From contig NZ_CAHJWJ010000005.1 of NCBI RefSeq assembly GCF_903642285.1, forward strand, positions 62,001-126,000: 64,000 nucleotides of DNA. The letters run 5' to 3'. Positions 51,407-61,541 of this stretch are shown piece after piece; the first letter of the stretch is position 1; each line of letters begins with the position of its first letter. This DNA comes from Sphingomonas bacterium. Its GTDB lineage: Bacteria > Pseudomonadota > Alphaproteobacteria > Sphingomonadales > Sphingomonadaceae. Below the pieces are notes generated by a model. The model saw only the letters and a program-made list of their open reading frames with translations, was not told the origin of the DNA and made no database searches. The position numbers and the translations under genes are program-made.

Positions 51407-51913
51407 ATGAGTGCAGTAGCGCACGACAGAGACCAATCGCATGGAGAGCAGGTAGCCCGGCTCGCCAAACTGATGTCCGGCATCCGCGTTTCCATGTTTA
51501 CGACAACGGATGCCGACGGCCAGATGATGAGCCGCCCGATGGCGGTCCAGGAGGTCGAGTTCGATGGCGACCTCTGGTTCTTCACCAAGGTCGGCGGACG
51601 CAAGGCGGAGCAGATCGCCCGCGAGCCGCGCGTAAACATTACGCTGTCGTCCAACAGCGCCTGGATATCCGTAGGCGGCAATGCGGAGTTGGTGCGCGAC
51701 ACCGAGAAGGCGAAGCAGCTTTGGAATGCCGGGATCGAAGCCTGGTTTCCGAACGGGCCGGAGGATCCCGAGATCATGCTTGTGAAAGTTCATGCCGACG
51801 GCGCGGAGTATTGGGATACCCCCGGTGCGGGCGTCGTGTCAGTGTTGTCATTCATCAAGGCGCACATCACCGGCAAGCCATACCACATCGAGGATGTGAA
51901 GGTCGGTCTTTGA
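51407..51913 (+). CDS. Pyridoxamine 5'-phosphate oxidase-like general stress protein
   Basis: 168 residues from ATG 51407, with GGAG seven bases upstream. Split-barrel flavin-binding fold: LMSGIRVSMFTTTDADGQMMS, RPMAVQE, DLWFFTKVGGRKAEQI, NITLSSNSAWISVGGNAEL. It belongs to the Pyridox_oxase_2 / general stress protein 26 type found widely in Sphingomonadaceae and probably binds FMN or F420-like cofactor in stress protection. Monocistronic by position. Confidence 0.88.
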   Translation: MSAVAHDRDQSHGEQVARLAKLMSGIRVSMFTTTDADGQMMSRPMAVQEVEFDGDLWFFTKVGGRKAEQIAREPRVNITLSSNSAWISVGGNAELVRDTEKAKQLWNAGIEAWFPNGPEDPEIMLVKVHADGAEYWDTPGAGVVSVLSFIKAHITGKPYHIEDVKVGL

Positions 51914-52046
51914 AGAATTTCGGGCGCGGCAATGACCCAGAAGCCGCTACTCAGCGGCCATATGCCGCTCCCGGAAAGCGGTCGTCCGTTCATGTAATCG
52001 TCGTCGTCGGCGAGTGGGTAGCTCAGGCGCGCCTGAGACAGGCTGC

Positions 52047-53180
52047 ATGGGGTTGACCCATGCTGCGAAGCTCGCCGCTTCCGTCCTGTCAATTGTTGTG
52101 GTCTGTTCAATCGGTTACTTGCATCCGGAGGCGGTTTGGGGCTCGTCAATGGTCTTGGGCAGGACAAAGTTGATGTGGTGGTGCCTGCGCAAGCGGGAGG
52201 AGATCAAGACCGTCTCAATCGTGACAGTAGTGGTGTTCGTACGAGCCGAGGCGCTGCGCTACGTCCGCCACGCGACGTTTACGGGTTGGGAGCTGCCGGA
52301 ACTGCCGGAATACTACCTGCGTGTGATTGAGCTCATCGAGGGGCTGAGCCTTGTCGCGGCCACCGTCGGTGGCACCGTGCTCGTCTGGATTGCCTCGACT
52401 CGCCCCCGACAGGGATACGTCGGACTGGCGCATCTGATGTCTGTTCCCGAACGGCCGAGCAAATACGCCTACCATGTCTCGATGCCCGATGGCCCGCCGG
52501 GTTTGGCGCCGTTCGTCGAGATATCGGACGCCGAGATCGCCATCGCGCTCCGGCACGTCGAGCTACACGGTGGTGCCCGAAATCGGCTTTACGAGCGATG
52601 GTGGCGGTGGCGCCCGGACATTTTCCTCGCATTGTTCAAAACCGACGGTCGGCTGGGGGCATGGCGTCCGATCGCGGTGTCAATCGTCCTGCCACTGACT
52701 GCTGACGGTGCCGAGTTCTCGCATGCCGGCACTGGCGGTGCGGTCGATCTCGACTTCAGCCATATCACCCCGCCCGGGTTCGCCCCCGCCGCGCTTGTGG
52801 TCGATACCTGGATCGTGGAGGCCAAGGGTTCAAAACTAGACGCGCGCGGCAGGAAGCGCCGCGTACCGACCAACCGGTTCGCGAATGCGCTGGTCCTCCT
52901 TCACATCGGCGTGTTGCTGCCCGTGGGGGCACTCGCGGAGATCATCGTCGAGGCCGATAACAAGCAACTTAAGATGTTGCTGCAGTTGATAGGGTTCAAG
53001 GCTCGCGGTGGCGGCGACAAGAACGATCATCGCTCGGTCCGGCCAGAGGACGTCGAAGGCAACGCCAATCTCCAGAGAATCTTAGCCAATGTCGATCTGC
53101 TTAGGGGCTGGCCCATCGGCAACCTACGCAGCTCGGTCAATGGCGAGAGGCGCGTTTCCGTATCCGTTGTCGCCAGGTAA
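52047..53180 (+). CDS. Protein of unknown function with N-terminal membrane segments
   Basis: About 377 residues from ATG 52047; a GTG at 52014 is in frame. Hydrophobic segments lie at the start (AASVLSIVVVCSIGYL) and near 90-120 (GLSLVAATVGGTVLVWIAS), followed by a soluble domain of about 250 residues (AEIAIALRHVELHGG, LGAWRPIAVSIVLPL, AALVVDTWIVEAKGS). The middle loosely resembles an acyltransferase-like fold but no motif supports it. Function unknown; composition is coding-like throughout. Confidence 0.65.
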   Translation: MGLTHAAKLAASVLSIVVVCSIGYLHPEAVWGSSMVLGRTKLMWWCLRKREEIKTVSIVTVVVFVRAEALRYVRHATFTGWELPELPEYYLRVIELIEGLSLVAATVGGTVLVWIASTRPRQGYVGLAHLMSVPERPSKYAYHVSMPDGPPGLAPFVEISDAEIAIALRHVELHGGARNRLYERWWRWRPDIFLALFKTDGRLGAWRPIAVSIVLPLTADGAEFSHAGTGGAVDLDFSHITPPGFAPAALVVDTWIVEAKGSKLDARGRKRRVPTNRFANALVLLHIGVLLPVGALAEIIVEADNKQLKMLLQLIGFKARGGGDKNDHRSVRPEDVEGNANLQRILANVDLLRGWPIGNLRSSVNGERRVSVSVVAR

Positions 53181-53227
53181 TTCCGCTCCCAACATCCGCA
53201 CTCGCGATCCCTCGCCTCATCGAATGA

Positions 53228-53299
53228 TCAACCTGCATCGATCGAAATAGCGGTGCCCGTGACGAACGTACCAAGGTCGTTACTCAGCCGGGGCGCTTT
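53228..53299 (-). pseudogene. SDR C-terminal relic
   Basis: The last 24 or so codons of a short-chain dehydrogenase (SNDLGTFVTGTAISIDAG) end at a stop at 53228. Nothing of the remaining gene is present upstream, where the frame joins the enolase-superfamily relic. It is the first of several 3' or internal gene pieces in this stretch. Confidence 0.6.
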
Positions 53300-53329
53300 G
53301 GGGAGGGCTCGTGGTTGACACAAGGGCAA

Positions 53330-54022
53330 TTGCGGACGCTTATCTCGAAGCCGCCGGAGGAGGATAGGCCCAGCCGGCTATGCGCATCGATGAGCAGATC
53401 GTGCCGCGGCCCGATCGCCGCGCGCACCGCCTCGGCACAGGCGACGCCGCGATCGATGAGACGCGACAGCTCGGCGCGCTCGATCGGCCCCGTCGGGATT
53501 TCGTCGAACGGAGCGAGCTTGACTGCGGTGAACCCGCAGCGACAGCGCGTTCGGCCATTTGCGCGAAGCCCTCGGGCGTGCGCGGATCCGTCGATCGGTT
53601 GATGTTGGCATAGACGCGCACCTCGTCGCGCAGCTTGCCGCCGAACAGCTGATAGGTCGGTACGCCGAGCGTCTTGCCGCGACGATCGCCTTAGCGTCGG
53701 GTGACTGCGCGATCAGCGCAGCGCTCGCCTCGCGGAACCAGGCGATGTCGAACACGCTGCGTCCGCGCAGGAGATCGAGCAAACGCTTCAGCCACGCGAT
53801 TGTCTCCACATCGTGCCCGCTCTGCGACGCGTCACCGATGCCGGTCAGGCCATTGCTCGCCTTCAATCGCACGATGATCCAGTCGCCCCGCTTGTTCACC
53901 GGCAGACGAAAAACCTCCAGGCTGTCTATCATCGTCGCCTGCCGCGGCGCCGCGACCCCGGCGCTCGCCGCCAGAGCGGCCGGGCCGATCGCCATCCCCA
54001 TCAACAGCGCGCGTCGCTCCAC
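53330..54022 (-). pseudogene. Enolase-superfamily (mandelate racemase type) relic
   Basis: ATG 54022 opens a possible signal region and the N-terminal capping domain (IDSLEVFRLPVNKRGDWIIVRL, GLTGIGDASQSGHD). After IVA a deletion of about ten codons and a frameshift lead to GVPTYQLFGGKLRDEVRVYAN and NRSTDPRTPEGFAQMAERAV, and one more lost base to FTAVKLAPFDEIPTGPIERAE and LLIDAHSR. The metal-binding C-terminal half is absent. The parent was probably a sugar-acid dehydratase or racemase. Confidence 0.75.
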
Positions 54023-54025
54023 CGC

Positions 54026-54730
54026 TCAGGCCCGCCGCTCGATGCGGAACGTGGCGAACGGCTGCAACGCGGCGATCGCGGCGATCGGCGCGGGCGGGCG
54101 CCAGCGGAACTGACGGACGTCGATATGATCGCGATGGACGTCGAACAGCGTGAAGCCGTTGCGCTCCTCGGTAACCGCGACGTCGCTGCCGACCAATTGC
54201 TCAGGCAGCTTGGGAACATGCCGCGGCCGAGGCTCGGCCAGCCATTGCCAGTGCCGATCGGTCCCGACAGCACGGCCTCGAGCGGGTTCCGCGACAGATC
54301 GATGTCGCCGCTCGCCGTCACGCGCTTGGCACCGCTGGCATGCATGTCGCCGGAGATCGTGATCGCCGGGCGAGACGGCTGCTCGGTCAGCGCCCCGACG
54401 AGCCGCTGGTGCTGGTCCCACCAGCTAGGCGGCCAATAGCCCTCGTCGCTGCCGGTCACGTTGGCCGGGGGCTTGTCCTCGTACCACTCGCCGATCTTGC
54501 CGGCGGTCCAGGCCATCGGGTTCGAGGGTACGTGATATATTGCGCCGCATCGGAGGTTTTCAGCCGGTCGATCAGGAACGCCTCGACATCGGGGAACAGT
54601 ACGCCACCGGACGGGCTCTCATTCCCACCCCGGCGGCAGTCGAACAGCGCCAGCTCGGCCAGCTTGCCGATCCGAACCGCCTCCACGGTATCCGACGTCA
54701 ACGCGCCACCTGGCAGCTTGGGACGATGCA
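54026..54730 (-). pseudogene. PhoD-like phosphatase relic
   Basis: The C-terminal third of a PhoD-type alkaline phosphatase, in three frames: EAVRIGKLAELALFDCRRG to AAQYITY, then WTAGKIGEWYEDKPPANVTG and RPAITISGDMHASGAKRV, finally LPEQLVGSDVAVTEERNGFT to the stop at 54026. The N-terminal two thirds are missing. It overlaps the start of the enolase-type relic, so both once formed a leftward operon. Confidence 0.72.
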
Positions 54731-54734
54731 GCGC

Positions 54735-55483
54735 AGCATCGGCAGCACCGATGCCCTGCGGATCGACGTCGGTCCAGTGATATCAGCCGAAGCCAAGGAT
54801 AACATCGAGCGTCACATTCAAGCAATGTGCAGCGCGGGCGCAGCAATAGAGCAACTCGCGCTTCCCGAAGAAGCGGACAAAGGCACGTTCATCCCGCCGA
54901 CCATCGTCGAGATCGACAAGATATCGGAGTTGAAGCAGGAAGTGTTCGGGCCGGTGCTACACATCGTGCGATATCGACGTGAGCAACTCGACGACCTGAT
55001 CGAAGCAATTAATGCGACGGGTTATGGCCTCACGTTCGGCCTGCATACCCGACTTGAAGAGACTGTCGCCCATGTCACCGACCGGGTGCAGGCGGGCAAC
55101 CTCTACGTAAACCGGAACGTCATCGGCACGGTCGTCGGGGTGCAGCCATTCGGAGGCCGCGGTCTGTCCGGAACCGGCCCGAAGCGGGTGGACCGCTCTA
55201 CCTCGGACGCCTCGTCGAGCAGGCACCGCCTGCGAACATCGCCGCCGCCTTCACGACCAGGGTGGCCGAGCCCTGCGCCGCTGTCCTCGTGGAGGGCGAC
55301 GCGGCCGCCGTCGGCCGGGCCGTCAGGGAGGCGGCAGAGCACAGCGGCCCGATCGTTTCCGTCCACGTGGCCCGAACCGATCAGGCACTCGCCTACGAAA
55401 CGCGATGGCTTCTGGAAGAGGTCGCCGCATCCATCAACACGACTGCGGCGGGCGGAAACGCCAGCCTGATGATGCTCGGCTAG
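54735..55483 (+). pseudogene. putA: putA 3' fragment (P5C dehydrogenase end)
   Basis: Begins inside the aldehyde-dehydrogenase part of the bifunctional proline oxidase (IDVGPVISAEAKDNIERHI) and reads through GTFIPPTIVEIDKISELKQE, EVFGPVLHIVRYRREQLD and VQPFGGRGLSGTGPK. A lost G near 55190 shifts the frame, which then continues LYLGRLVEQAPPANIAAAF to GGNASLMMLG. The proline dehydrogenase domain and the catalytic Cys region are missing. Confidence 0.82.
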
Positions 55484-55520
55484 GCCCGGACACACCGGGC
55501 GAACGAAGGAGAAGAATGGC

Positions 55521-55673
55521 ATGACCAAGAAGCAGCATCGGTTGGCGGACGGGCCCGCGCAGGCGGGGCCGTTCCACCGACCGCCCTCGGTCCCGACCCC
55601 CGCAGTCATGCCAAACAAGGCAAAAGGATCCGCCGCGATCATCGCCGCCCTCCTCTTCTCCAAGTCGCGGTGA
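55521..55673 (+). CDS. Doubtful 50-residue ORF
   Basis: ATG 55521 follows AAGGAG by about eleven bases and reads 50 codons (MTKKQHRLADGPAQ ... SAAIIAALLFSKSR). It lies directly after the putA fragment and may be a small adjacent gene or chance. No family recognised. Confidence 0.25.
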   Translation: MTKKQHRLADGPAQAGPFHRPPSVPTPAVMPNKAKGSAAIIAALLFSKSR

Positions 55674-55791
55674 TCGGCTGAGCACATCTATTGGCTTCGG
55701 CCACGAGCAGATGCGTGAAGTCATACATTGGCGACAAAGTGGGCATCCGCTCTGACCAGCGGTGCAAACCCCTAGAAATTCTTGGAGCGGC

Positions 55792-57294
55792 GTGTTGACG
55801 AGCATTTACTCCGGCGAAACCTTCAACATGGCTCGCCAGCAATTCGAGAACGTGGCGGACTTCCTCGATCTGCGCACCGACAAGCGCGAGCGAATCTTCA
55901 TGCCCAAACGCGCCATCGCGGTGACGTGCCCAATCCACCGCGACGACGGCACGGTGGCCGTCTATGAGGGCTATCGCGTCCAGCACCATCTCGCCCTCGG
56001 GCCGACGAAGGGCGGCACGCGCTTTGCTCCCGGCGTCGATATGGGTGCCATCCGGGTCATCCCGTTCCTCTTCGTCTGCTACCTATTCAACTATCTTGAT
56101 CGGGTGAACGTCGGCTTTGCCAAATTGCAGATGCTCGACGAGCTACGGATGACCGAAACTGTCTACGGCTTGGGCGCCGGGATTTTCTTCATCGGCTATC
56201 TGGCTTGCGGCGTTCCGAGCAATCTCGCTTTGCAGCACTTCGGCGCCCGGCGCTGGATTTCAGTCATGATGGTGGCTTGGGGCCTGTTCTCCACCACTCT
56301 GATGTTCGTGAAGACACCGACCGAATTCTATGCCGTTCGATTCCTGACGGGAGCCTCTGAGGCGGGCTTTTTCCCCGGCATCGTCCTCTATCTGACACGC
56401 TGGTTCCCGCGTGCTCAGCAAGGACGTGTCATGACGTTCTTTATGGCTGCCATTCCGATCTCGGGCGTGTTGGGCGGACCGGTGTCGGGCTGGATCCTTG
56501 CCCATTTTTCGAGGAGCTCGAGCACCCTTGCAGCATGGCAATGGCTCTATCTCCTGCAAGGGCTGCCTACGGTGCTACTAGGCTTTTCAGTCTGGTTTAT
56601 ACTCAGCGATGGTATCGAGGCCGCCACCTGGCTCGACAGCGGTGAACGAGCCGCTCTTCAGCAAAACATCGCGTTCGACGAGAGCAGCGCATCGCCAGCA
56701 GCGGCCGACAGCCTGGGAGATGTCATTAGGAACCTCTCCATCTGGTCTTTGGGCATCGTCTATTTCTGCATCCAGAGCGGCGTCTACGCGATCAATTTCT
56801 GGTTGCCGACAATTATTAAGAGCAATGGCGAAGCCAATCCGTTTACGATCGGGCTGATGAGTGCCGTGCCCTATCTCGCCGCTGTCCTCTTCATGTTGGC
56901 GATGGGCCGCTCGGCAGATCTGCGCAGTGAAAGGCGGTGGCATCTCGCCGTGCCGCTGATCGTCGGCGCCGCGGGTTTGCTGATTGCAGCAACTACACAG
57001 AGCAGCCCAATAGTGTCTCTTGCTGGCATGACGCTCGCCGCCATGGGTGCCCTTACGGGATTGCCGATGTTCTGGCCGCTGACCAATCGCTACCTCACTG
57101 CGTCAGCGGCAGCCGGGGGGCTCGCTCTTATCAATTCGATCGGCCAGATTGCCGGGTTCGCAAGCCCTTATCTGGTGGGTCGGATCAAGGATGCGACCGG
57201 CGGGACATCCTATGCGCTGATGGTGCTCGCGGTGGCGATGCTTGTCGGCGCGACACTCGCGCTGCGCGTTCCTGCGCAGCGCGCAAGCGCGTGA
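55792..57294 (+). CDS. Chimeric ORF: glutamate dehydrogenase N-terminus joined to MFS transporter
   Basis: 500 residues from a GTG at 55792 with GGAG upstream. Residues 1-83 are the N-terminus of a Glu/Leu/Phe/Val dehydrogenase (MARQQFENVADFL, PKRAIAVTCPIHRDDG, YRVQHHLALGPTKGGTRF). At about 56044 the frame passes without break into an MFS transporter of the anion:cation symporter type (VIPFLFVCYLFNYLDRVNVG) with about 12 membrane segments to VPAQRAS. The transporter is complete except for its own first residues. It may still be made from this start with a soluble extension. It is followed by a glycerate kinase, which fits import of a sugar acid. Confidence 0.85.
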   Translation: MLTSIYSGETFNMARQQFENVADFLDLRTDKRERIFMPKRAIAVTCPIHRDDGTVAVYEGYRVQHHLALGPTKGGTRFAPGVDMGAIRVIPFLFVCYLFNYLDRVNVGFAKLQMLDELRMTETVYGLGAGIFFIGYLACGVPSNLALQHFGARRWISVMMVAWGLFSTTLMFVKTPTEFYAVRFLTGASEAGFFPGIVLYLTRWFPRAQQGRVMTFFMAAIPISGVLGGPVSGWILAHFSRSSSTLAAWQWLYLLQGLPTVLLGFSVWFILSDGIEAATWLDSGERAALQQNIAFDESSASPAAADSLGDVIRNLSIWSLGIVYFCIQSGVYAINFWLPTIIKSNGEANPFTIGLMSAVPYLAAVLFMLAMGRSADLRSERRWHLAVPLIVGAAGLLIAATTQSSPIVSLAGMTLAAMGALTGLPMFWPLTNRYLTASAAAGGLALINSIGQIAGFASPYLVGRIKDATGGTSYALMVLAVAMLVGATLALRVPAQRASA

Positions 57295-57305
57295 TCGCTC
57301 GGACT

Positions 57306-58457
57306 ATGCGCGTCGTTATTGCTCCCGACTCGTTCAAAGAAAGCCTCTCCGCGTTCGACGTCGCACGCGAGATCGAAACCGGCTTCCGGGAAGTCTACCC
57401 AGATTGGACCTACCTGAAGGTTCCGGTTGCGGATGGCGGCGAAGGAACGGTCGATGCGCTGATCGCCGCGACTGCGGGGCGGCTCGTGACGCTCAAGGTC
57501 GCCGACCCCCTGGCCGATCCGATCGATGGCTTCTTCGGGGTGACAGGCGACGGAAAGACGGCTGTGATCGAGATGGCGGCCGCAAGCGGCCTCATGCTCC
57601 TTGCGCCGAGCAAGCGCGATCCGCTCCGCGCGACGACGTTCGGGGTCGGACAGCTCGTCCGCGCTGCCCTCGACATCGGTGCCCGCCACCTCATCATCGG
57701 CATCGGCGGCAGCGCTACTAACGACGGCGGTGCCGGGATGGCGCAGGCGCTCGGCGTGCGGCTGCTGGATCAGGGCGGTGCTGACCTTGCGTTTGGCGGC
57801 GGTGCCCTGTCCAGCCTCGCCCGCATCGACGTAACCGGCATCGACCCTCGGATCGCGGAATGCGACATCGAGGTCGCATGCGACGTCGACAATCTGTTAG
57901 TCGGTCCCCTAGGCGCCTCTGCCATTTTTGGCCCGCAGAAAGGCGCGACGCCCCATATGGTCCGATTGCTCGATGAGGGGCTTCGCCACTATGCCAGACG
58001 GATCCAGAAGGACTTGGGAATCGATGTCGCCAACCGGAACGGCGCAGGCGCAGCCGGCGGCTTGGGAGCGGCCCTCATGGCCTTCTTGAATGCTAGATTG
58101 AGGCCGGGCATTGATATCGTGACCGACTTCGTGAGGCTCGACGCGATCATTTCGACGGCAGACTTGGTCCTCACCGGCGAAGGCTGCATCGATGGCCAGA
58201 CTGTGCATGGCAAGACACCGGTTGGAGTGGCGCGGATCGCAAAGCGGCATGGGAAGCCTGTGATCACCTTAGCGGGGATGATCGGCGGGGGCGCGGATCT
58301 GGTAGTTCCTCACGGCATCGACGCCATGTTCAGCGTGGTCCAGGGCGCGTGCTCGATCGATGACGCACTTCTTGCGGCCGCTGAGAACGTGCGAACGTCG
58401 GCACGCAACATCGCCGCTTCATTGAAAATCGGGAGCGAGCTGGTGAAGGCGTTCTAG
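57306..58457 (+). CDS. Glycerate kinase (GarK/GlxK family)
   Basis: 383 residues from ATG 57306, 11 bases after the transporter. Family motifs are present: MRVVIAPDSFKESLSA at the start, VADGGEGTVDAL, IGIGGSATNDGGAGMAQALG and the C-terminal LTGEGCIDGQTVHGKTP. It phosphorylates D-glycerate with ATP, giving 2-phosphoglycerate in this family. Together with the transporter and the ROK regulator it forms a sugar-acid utilisation unit. Confidence 0.93.
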   Translation: MRVVIAPDSFKESLSAFDVAREIETGFREVYPDWTYLKVPVADGGEGTVDALIAATAGRLVTLKVADPLADPIDGFFGVTGDGKTAVIEMAAASGLMLLAPSKRDPLRATTFGVGQLVRAALDIGARHLIIGIGGSATNDGGAGMAQALGVRLLDQGGADLAFGGGALSSLARIDVTGIDPRIAECDIEVACDVDNLLVGPLGASAIFGPQKGATPHMVRLLDEGLRHYARRIQKDLGIDVANRNGAGAAGGLGAALMAFLNARLRPGIDIVTDFVRLDAIISTADLVLTGEGCIDGQTVHGKTPVGVARIAKRHGKPVITLAGMIGGGADLVVPHGIDAMFSVVQGACSIDDALLAAAENVRTSARNIAASLKIGSELVKAF

Positions 58458-58552
58458 GCGGGCTACATCGCAAACAGTCATCTGCGCAGTTCACAATGTC
58501 CGCTATAGCCATATAGTCAGCCCACTCGGCACATGCCGCCATAGGAGACCCA

Positions 58553-59722
58553 ATGAGTTCGGACGTCGTCACTGCCAGCGAGAAATCCATACATTGCCTA
58601 CTGCCCTGGCATGACGGTCAAATTCAGGTGCTCCGCGCTCTGCATTTCGCGCAGCGCGCCAGCAGGCGCGAGCTGTCGAACCTCACAGGGCTTTCTCCAC
58701 AATCGCTGAGCCGGATCGCCCAAGAGCTCGTGACGACGGGCTATATCGAGGAGCTTGAGCGGCGCCGCACGGGTGGCATGGGCCAACCCGCGATCGAACT
58801 GCGGATCACGCCTGGACGCATTCTGACGATCGGCGTCGTAATCGAACATGACCAGATCATCTGTGTGCTCAGCGATCTCGCGGAAGGCGTCGTTCAGCGA
58901 TCGGTGGTAAGCGGCAATTTTCAGTCGGCGGAGAAGTCGGCGCAGGCGGCCGAAAGCCTCATTGCCAACATGATCGAGGATTTGCCGAAAGACAGCACGC
59001 TGCTCGGCATAGGCGTCTCCCAGTCGGGCTTCTTTTTCGAACCTGCCAAGCAGAGAATCATCGGCGTCGGAGACATCGAGGGGTGGCTGAAGCTCGACCT
59101 AGGCGCGCGCCTCACGGAACGGTTCGGCCTCGAAGTTTTCATCGAGAATGACGGGCGCGCTGCTGCGACGGGCCACCTCGTTCACGGGATTGGCACACAG
59201 TTCGAGAATTATTTCGTCGTGCTGATGACCCGCGGCGTCGGCGGCGGCGGTGTCGTCAATGGACGCCTAGTTCGCGGCCGATCGGGCAATGCGGGCGAAA
59301 TGCCCATGCTGGTCCCTAGGCGGAACGGGATCCGTCCGTCGGTCGAAAGTCTCGCCGACCATATGGGGCTGAACTACGACGATCCGGATTTCGCGCGCAC
59401 GGTCGAGCAGGCGCTTGCGCATGACGATCCATTGCTCACCGAGTGGCTGACAGTCTGCGCTGCCAAGCTCGAGAACGTGCTGGCCAGCATCTGCGCGGTG
59501 CTCGATCCCGAGGCCTTCATCTTTTCAGGGCGCATGCCATTCGCTATCCGCACGGCGCTTGGCGATCGGATCAGGCTGTCGGGACCTTCGATCGCGGGCA
59601 TTTCCGGTCCTTCGCCCTCGGTCGTGATCGATCCGGCGGCGGATTGCCTCGAGATAGGCGCGGCCGCGCTACCGATCGCCCGCGTTTTCTCCGGTGTGAG
59701 CCGCAACCGGCCGCAAAGCTGA
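58553..59722 (+). CDS. ROK-family transcriptional regulator
   Basis: 389 residues. The N-terminal 80 residues form a winged helix (RRELSNLTGLSPQSLSRIAQELVTTG without further signature), followed by the ROK ATPase-like fold: GVSQSGFFF, FIENDGRAAATGHLVHG and GVGGGGVVNGRLVRGRSG. The zinc-binding Cys cluster typical of sugar kinases of this superfamily is absent, as expected for a repressor. It probably represses the transporter/glycerate kinase unit or the leftward sugar genes in response to a sugar ligand. Confidence 0.9.
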   Translation: MSSDVVTASEKSIHCLLPWHDGQIQVLRALHFAQRASRRELSNLTGLSPQSLSRIAQELVTTGYIEELERRRTGGMGQPAIELRITPGRILTIGVVIEHDQIICVLSDLAEGVVQRSVVSGNFQSAEKSAQAAESLIANMIEDLPKDSTLLGIGVSQSGFFFEPAKQRIIGVGDIEGWLKLDLGARLTERFGLEVFIENDGRAAATGHLVHGIGTQFENYFVVLMTRGVGGGGVVNGRLVRGRSGNAGEMPMLVPRRNGIRPSVESLADHMGLNYDDPDFARTVEQALAHDDPLLTEWLTVCAAKLENVLASICAVLDPEAFIFSGRMPFAIRTALGDRIRLSGPSIAGISGPSPSVVIDPAADCLEIGAAALPIARVFSGVSRNRPQS

Positions 59723-61429
59723 GGCAGATGTTCCGCTCAAGCCGCCTCGTCTCGCGAGCCTGGCGAACCCAACCACGCATCCGGCGCTCAGGGCCGCAGA
59801 CATGCTTGCCTGCGGGACGTTTTCGGCAAGCAGCCGGACACCGGCCAGGATCGCGGAGAACAGGGCCAAATTGGCGAGCAGCCATTGCAGCGTCAGGATG
59901 GGCAGCTCCCGGCTCGGCGTCGAACCGAAGTCTCGCCAGCCTGGGCCACTAGGCGCGACCTTTTCGAAAAGGCGCGCAGCAGGGGTTCGGGCGTGGGTCG
60001 TCCGGCATAAGCGGCGATGATCGTCACGGTGACACCCGTGGTGAAGTTGATGGCGACCGCTACGGCGAAGTCGGCCGGCTGCGAGATGTCCGCAACGAGC
60101 AGGGTCAGGCACGCCACAACCGCCGAGCTGACCAGCGACGCGATCTCGCACAGGATCGAGGTCCGCCACCAATACCATCGTGTGATCGCGACGAAGCCAG
60201 TTCCAGCCAACATCATCGTGAGAAACTGATAGAGGGCGCGGATGCTCGATGTGACGCCCGACATGGCCAAGGCCATGCCGATGATGGTGAGCAGTAGGAT
60301 CGCTGCGATTTCGATCCGCCGGGTGGTTGCAGCGGGCATCGTCGGACGGAGAGCAAGCGCCACGTCATTTACCAGATACGACGCTCCGTAATTCAGGCGG
60401 CTGTTCACACACCCGATAAAGGACAGCGCCGTGACGGCAAGGATGATCCCGAACAGACCGTGGGGAAGCAGCGCGCCCGCCAACGACGGCATGGCGATCC
60501 GGATTGGAATGTGCCGGTAGATAGAAGAGCGCTGCCGCTCCGATCAGATACCAACCCCACGGTCGAACCAGAAAGTGGAAGACGACGAACGTCGCGACCG
60601 TGAGGGTCGCTGCCTTTTCGTCACGTGACGCGACGACACGTTGAACCAGCATGTTGCGGCCGGGTGCAGAGTGCCACCAACCCAGCGTCAGGAGGAGCAA
60701 CGGTGCGAGCGGATCGTTGCCCGGCCACATAGCAAAGACTGGTCCGCCAATACGGCCTGCCTGAAGGTTGTGGAGACTGGCGAGGCCCGCTGGTAGGCCG
60801 GTGAGCGCGATCACCGCGAGGATGGCACCGGCCACGATCGAGATGAAGAATTCCGCTGCGTCGGACTTCACCAGTCCGCGGAACCCGACCAACAAAGCAT
60901 AGCCGGCGGCGCCGAGGAAGCACGCGACAGTGAAGTAGTTGGTCAGGTTCGGATAGGTATCGAGATGCCAGCGCTTGAGCACGGCGCCGAGAATGAGCCC
61001 GAATGCATAGCCGTTTGATGCGAGCACGAGGACGTTGAGGATCACGCCCTCAAGAAAGGCCTGGAAGACGCGATATCGGCGCGCTGCCGTGCCCGTGCCG
61101 TAGCGGAGGCGGAATATCTCTATTTCGGTGATAACACCGCTGCGCCGCCAAAGCCGGGCGAAAAAGAACAAGGTCGCGAGAAAGCCCGGCGCACCCGCCC
61201 ACCAAAACCAATTTCCCGAGAAGCCGTCCAGATACACCGCACCGGCGATCAGCAGCGGAGTGTCGGCCGACATCGCGCTCGCAGCAAGCGATGCGCCAAG
61301 AGCCAGCCAGGAGAGCTGCCTACCGGCGGCGAAGCGCTCCACCGGGCCGGAAGAGATCTTTTGCTTTCGCAGTCCTACAAGGACGACCAGCGTCAGGACG
61401 ATTCCAGCGAAAAGCAGATCCAGTATCAT
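59669..61429 (-). pseudogene. SSS-family sodium:solute symporter, two frameshifts
   Basis: From ATG 61429 the first nine or so membrane segments are intact (LLFAGIVLTLVVLVGLR, QLSWLALGASLAASAMSADT, AGAILAVIALTGLPAGLASL). Near 60510 the frame shifts; the next frame carries MPSLAGALLPHGLFGIIL, FIGCVNSRLNYGASYLVND and further segments. Near 59960 a second shift leads to the end (LPILTLQWLLANLALFSAIL ... HTGENAGDR). All parts of a full transporter are present, so only two single-base indels separate it from function. Its 3' end overlaps the convergent ROK gene. Confidence 0.82.
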
Positions 61430-61541
61430 AGCGCGGTGCGAACTATCTTGACCGCCGGGTGAGAGAACGGACGTGTAACATTATCGCAGATACCGACCGA
61501 TGACACCTATTCGGGTAAGATCCTTGCCGCGCGTGTCCTCG

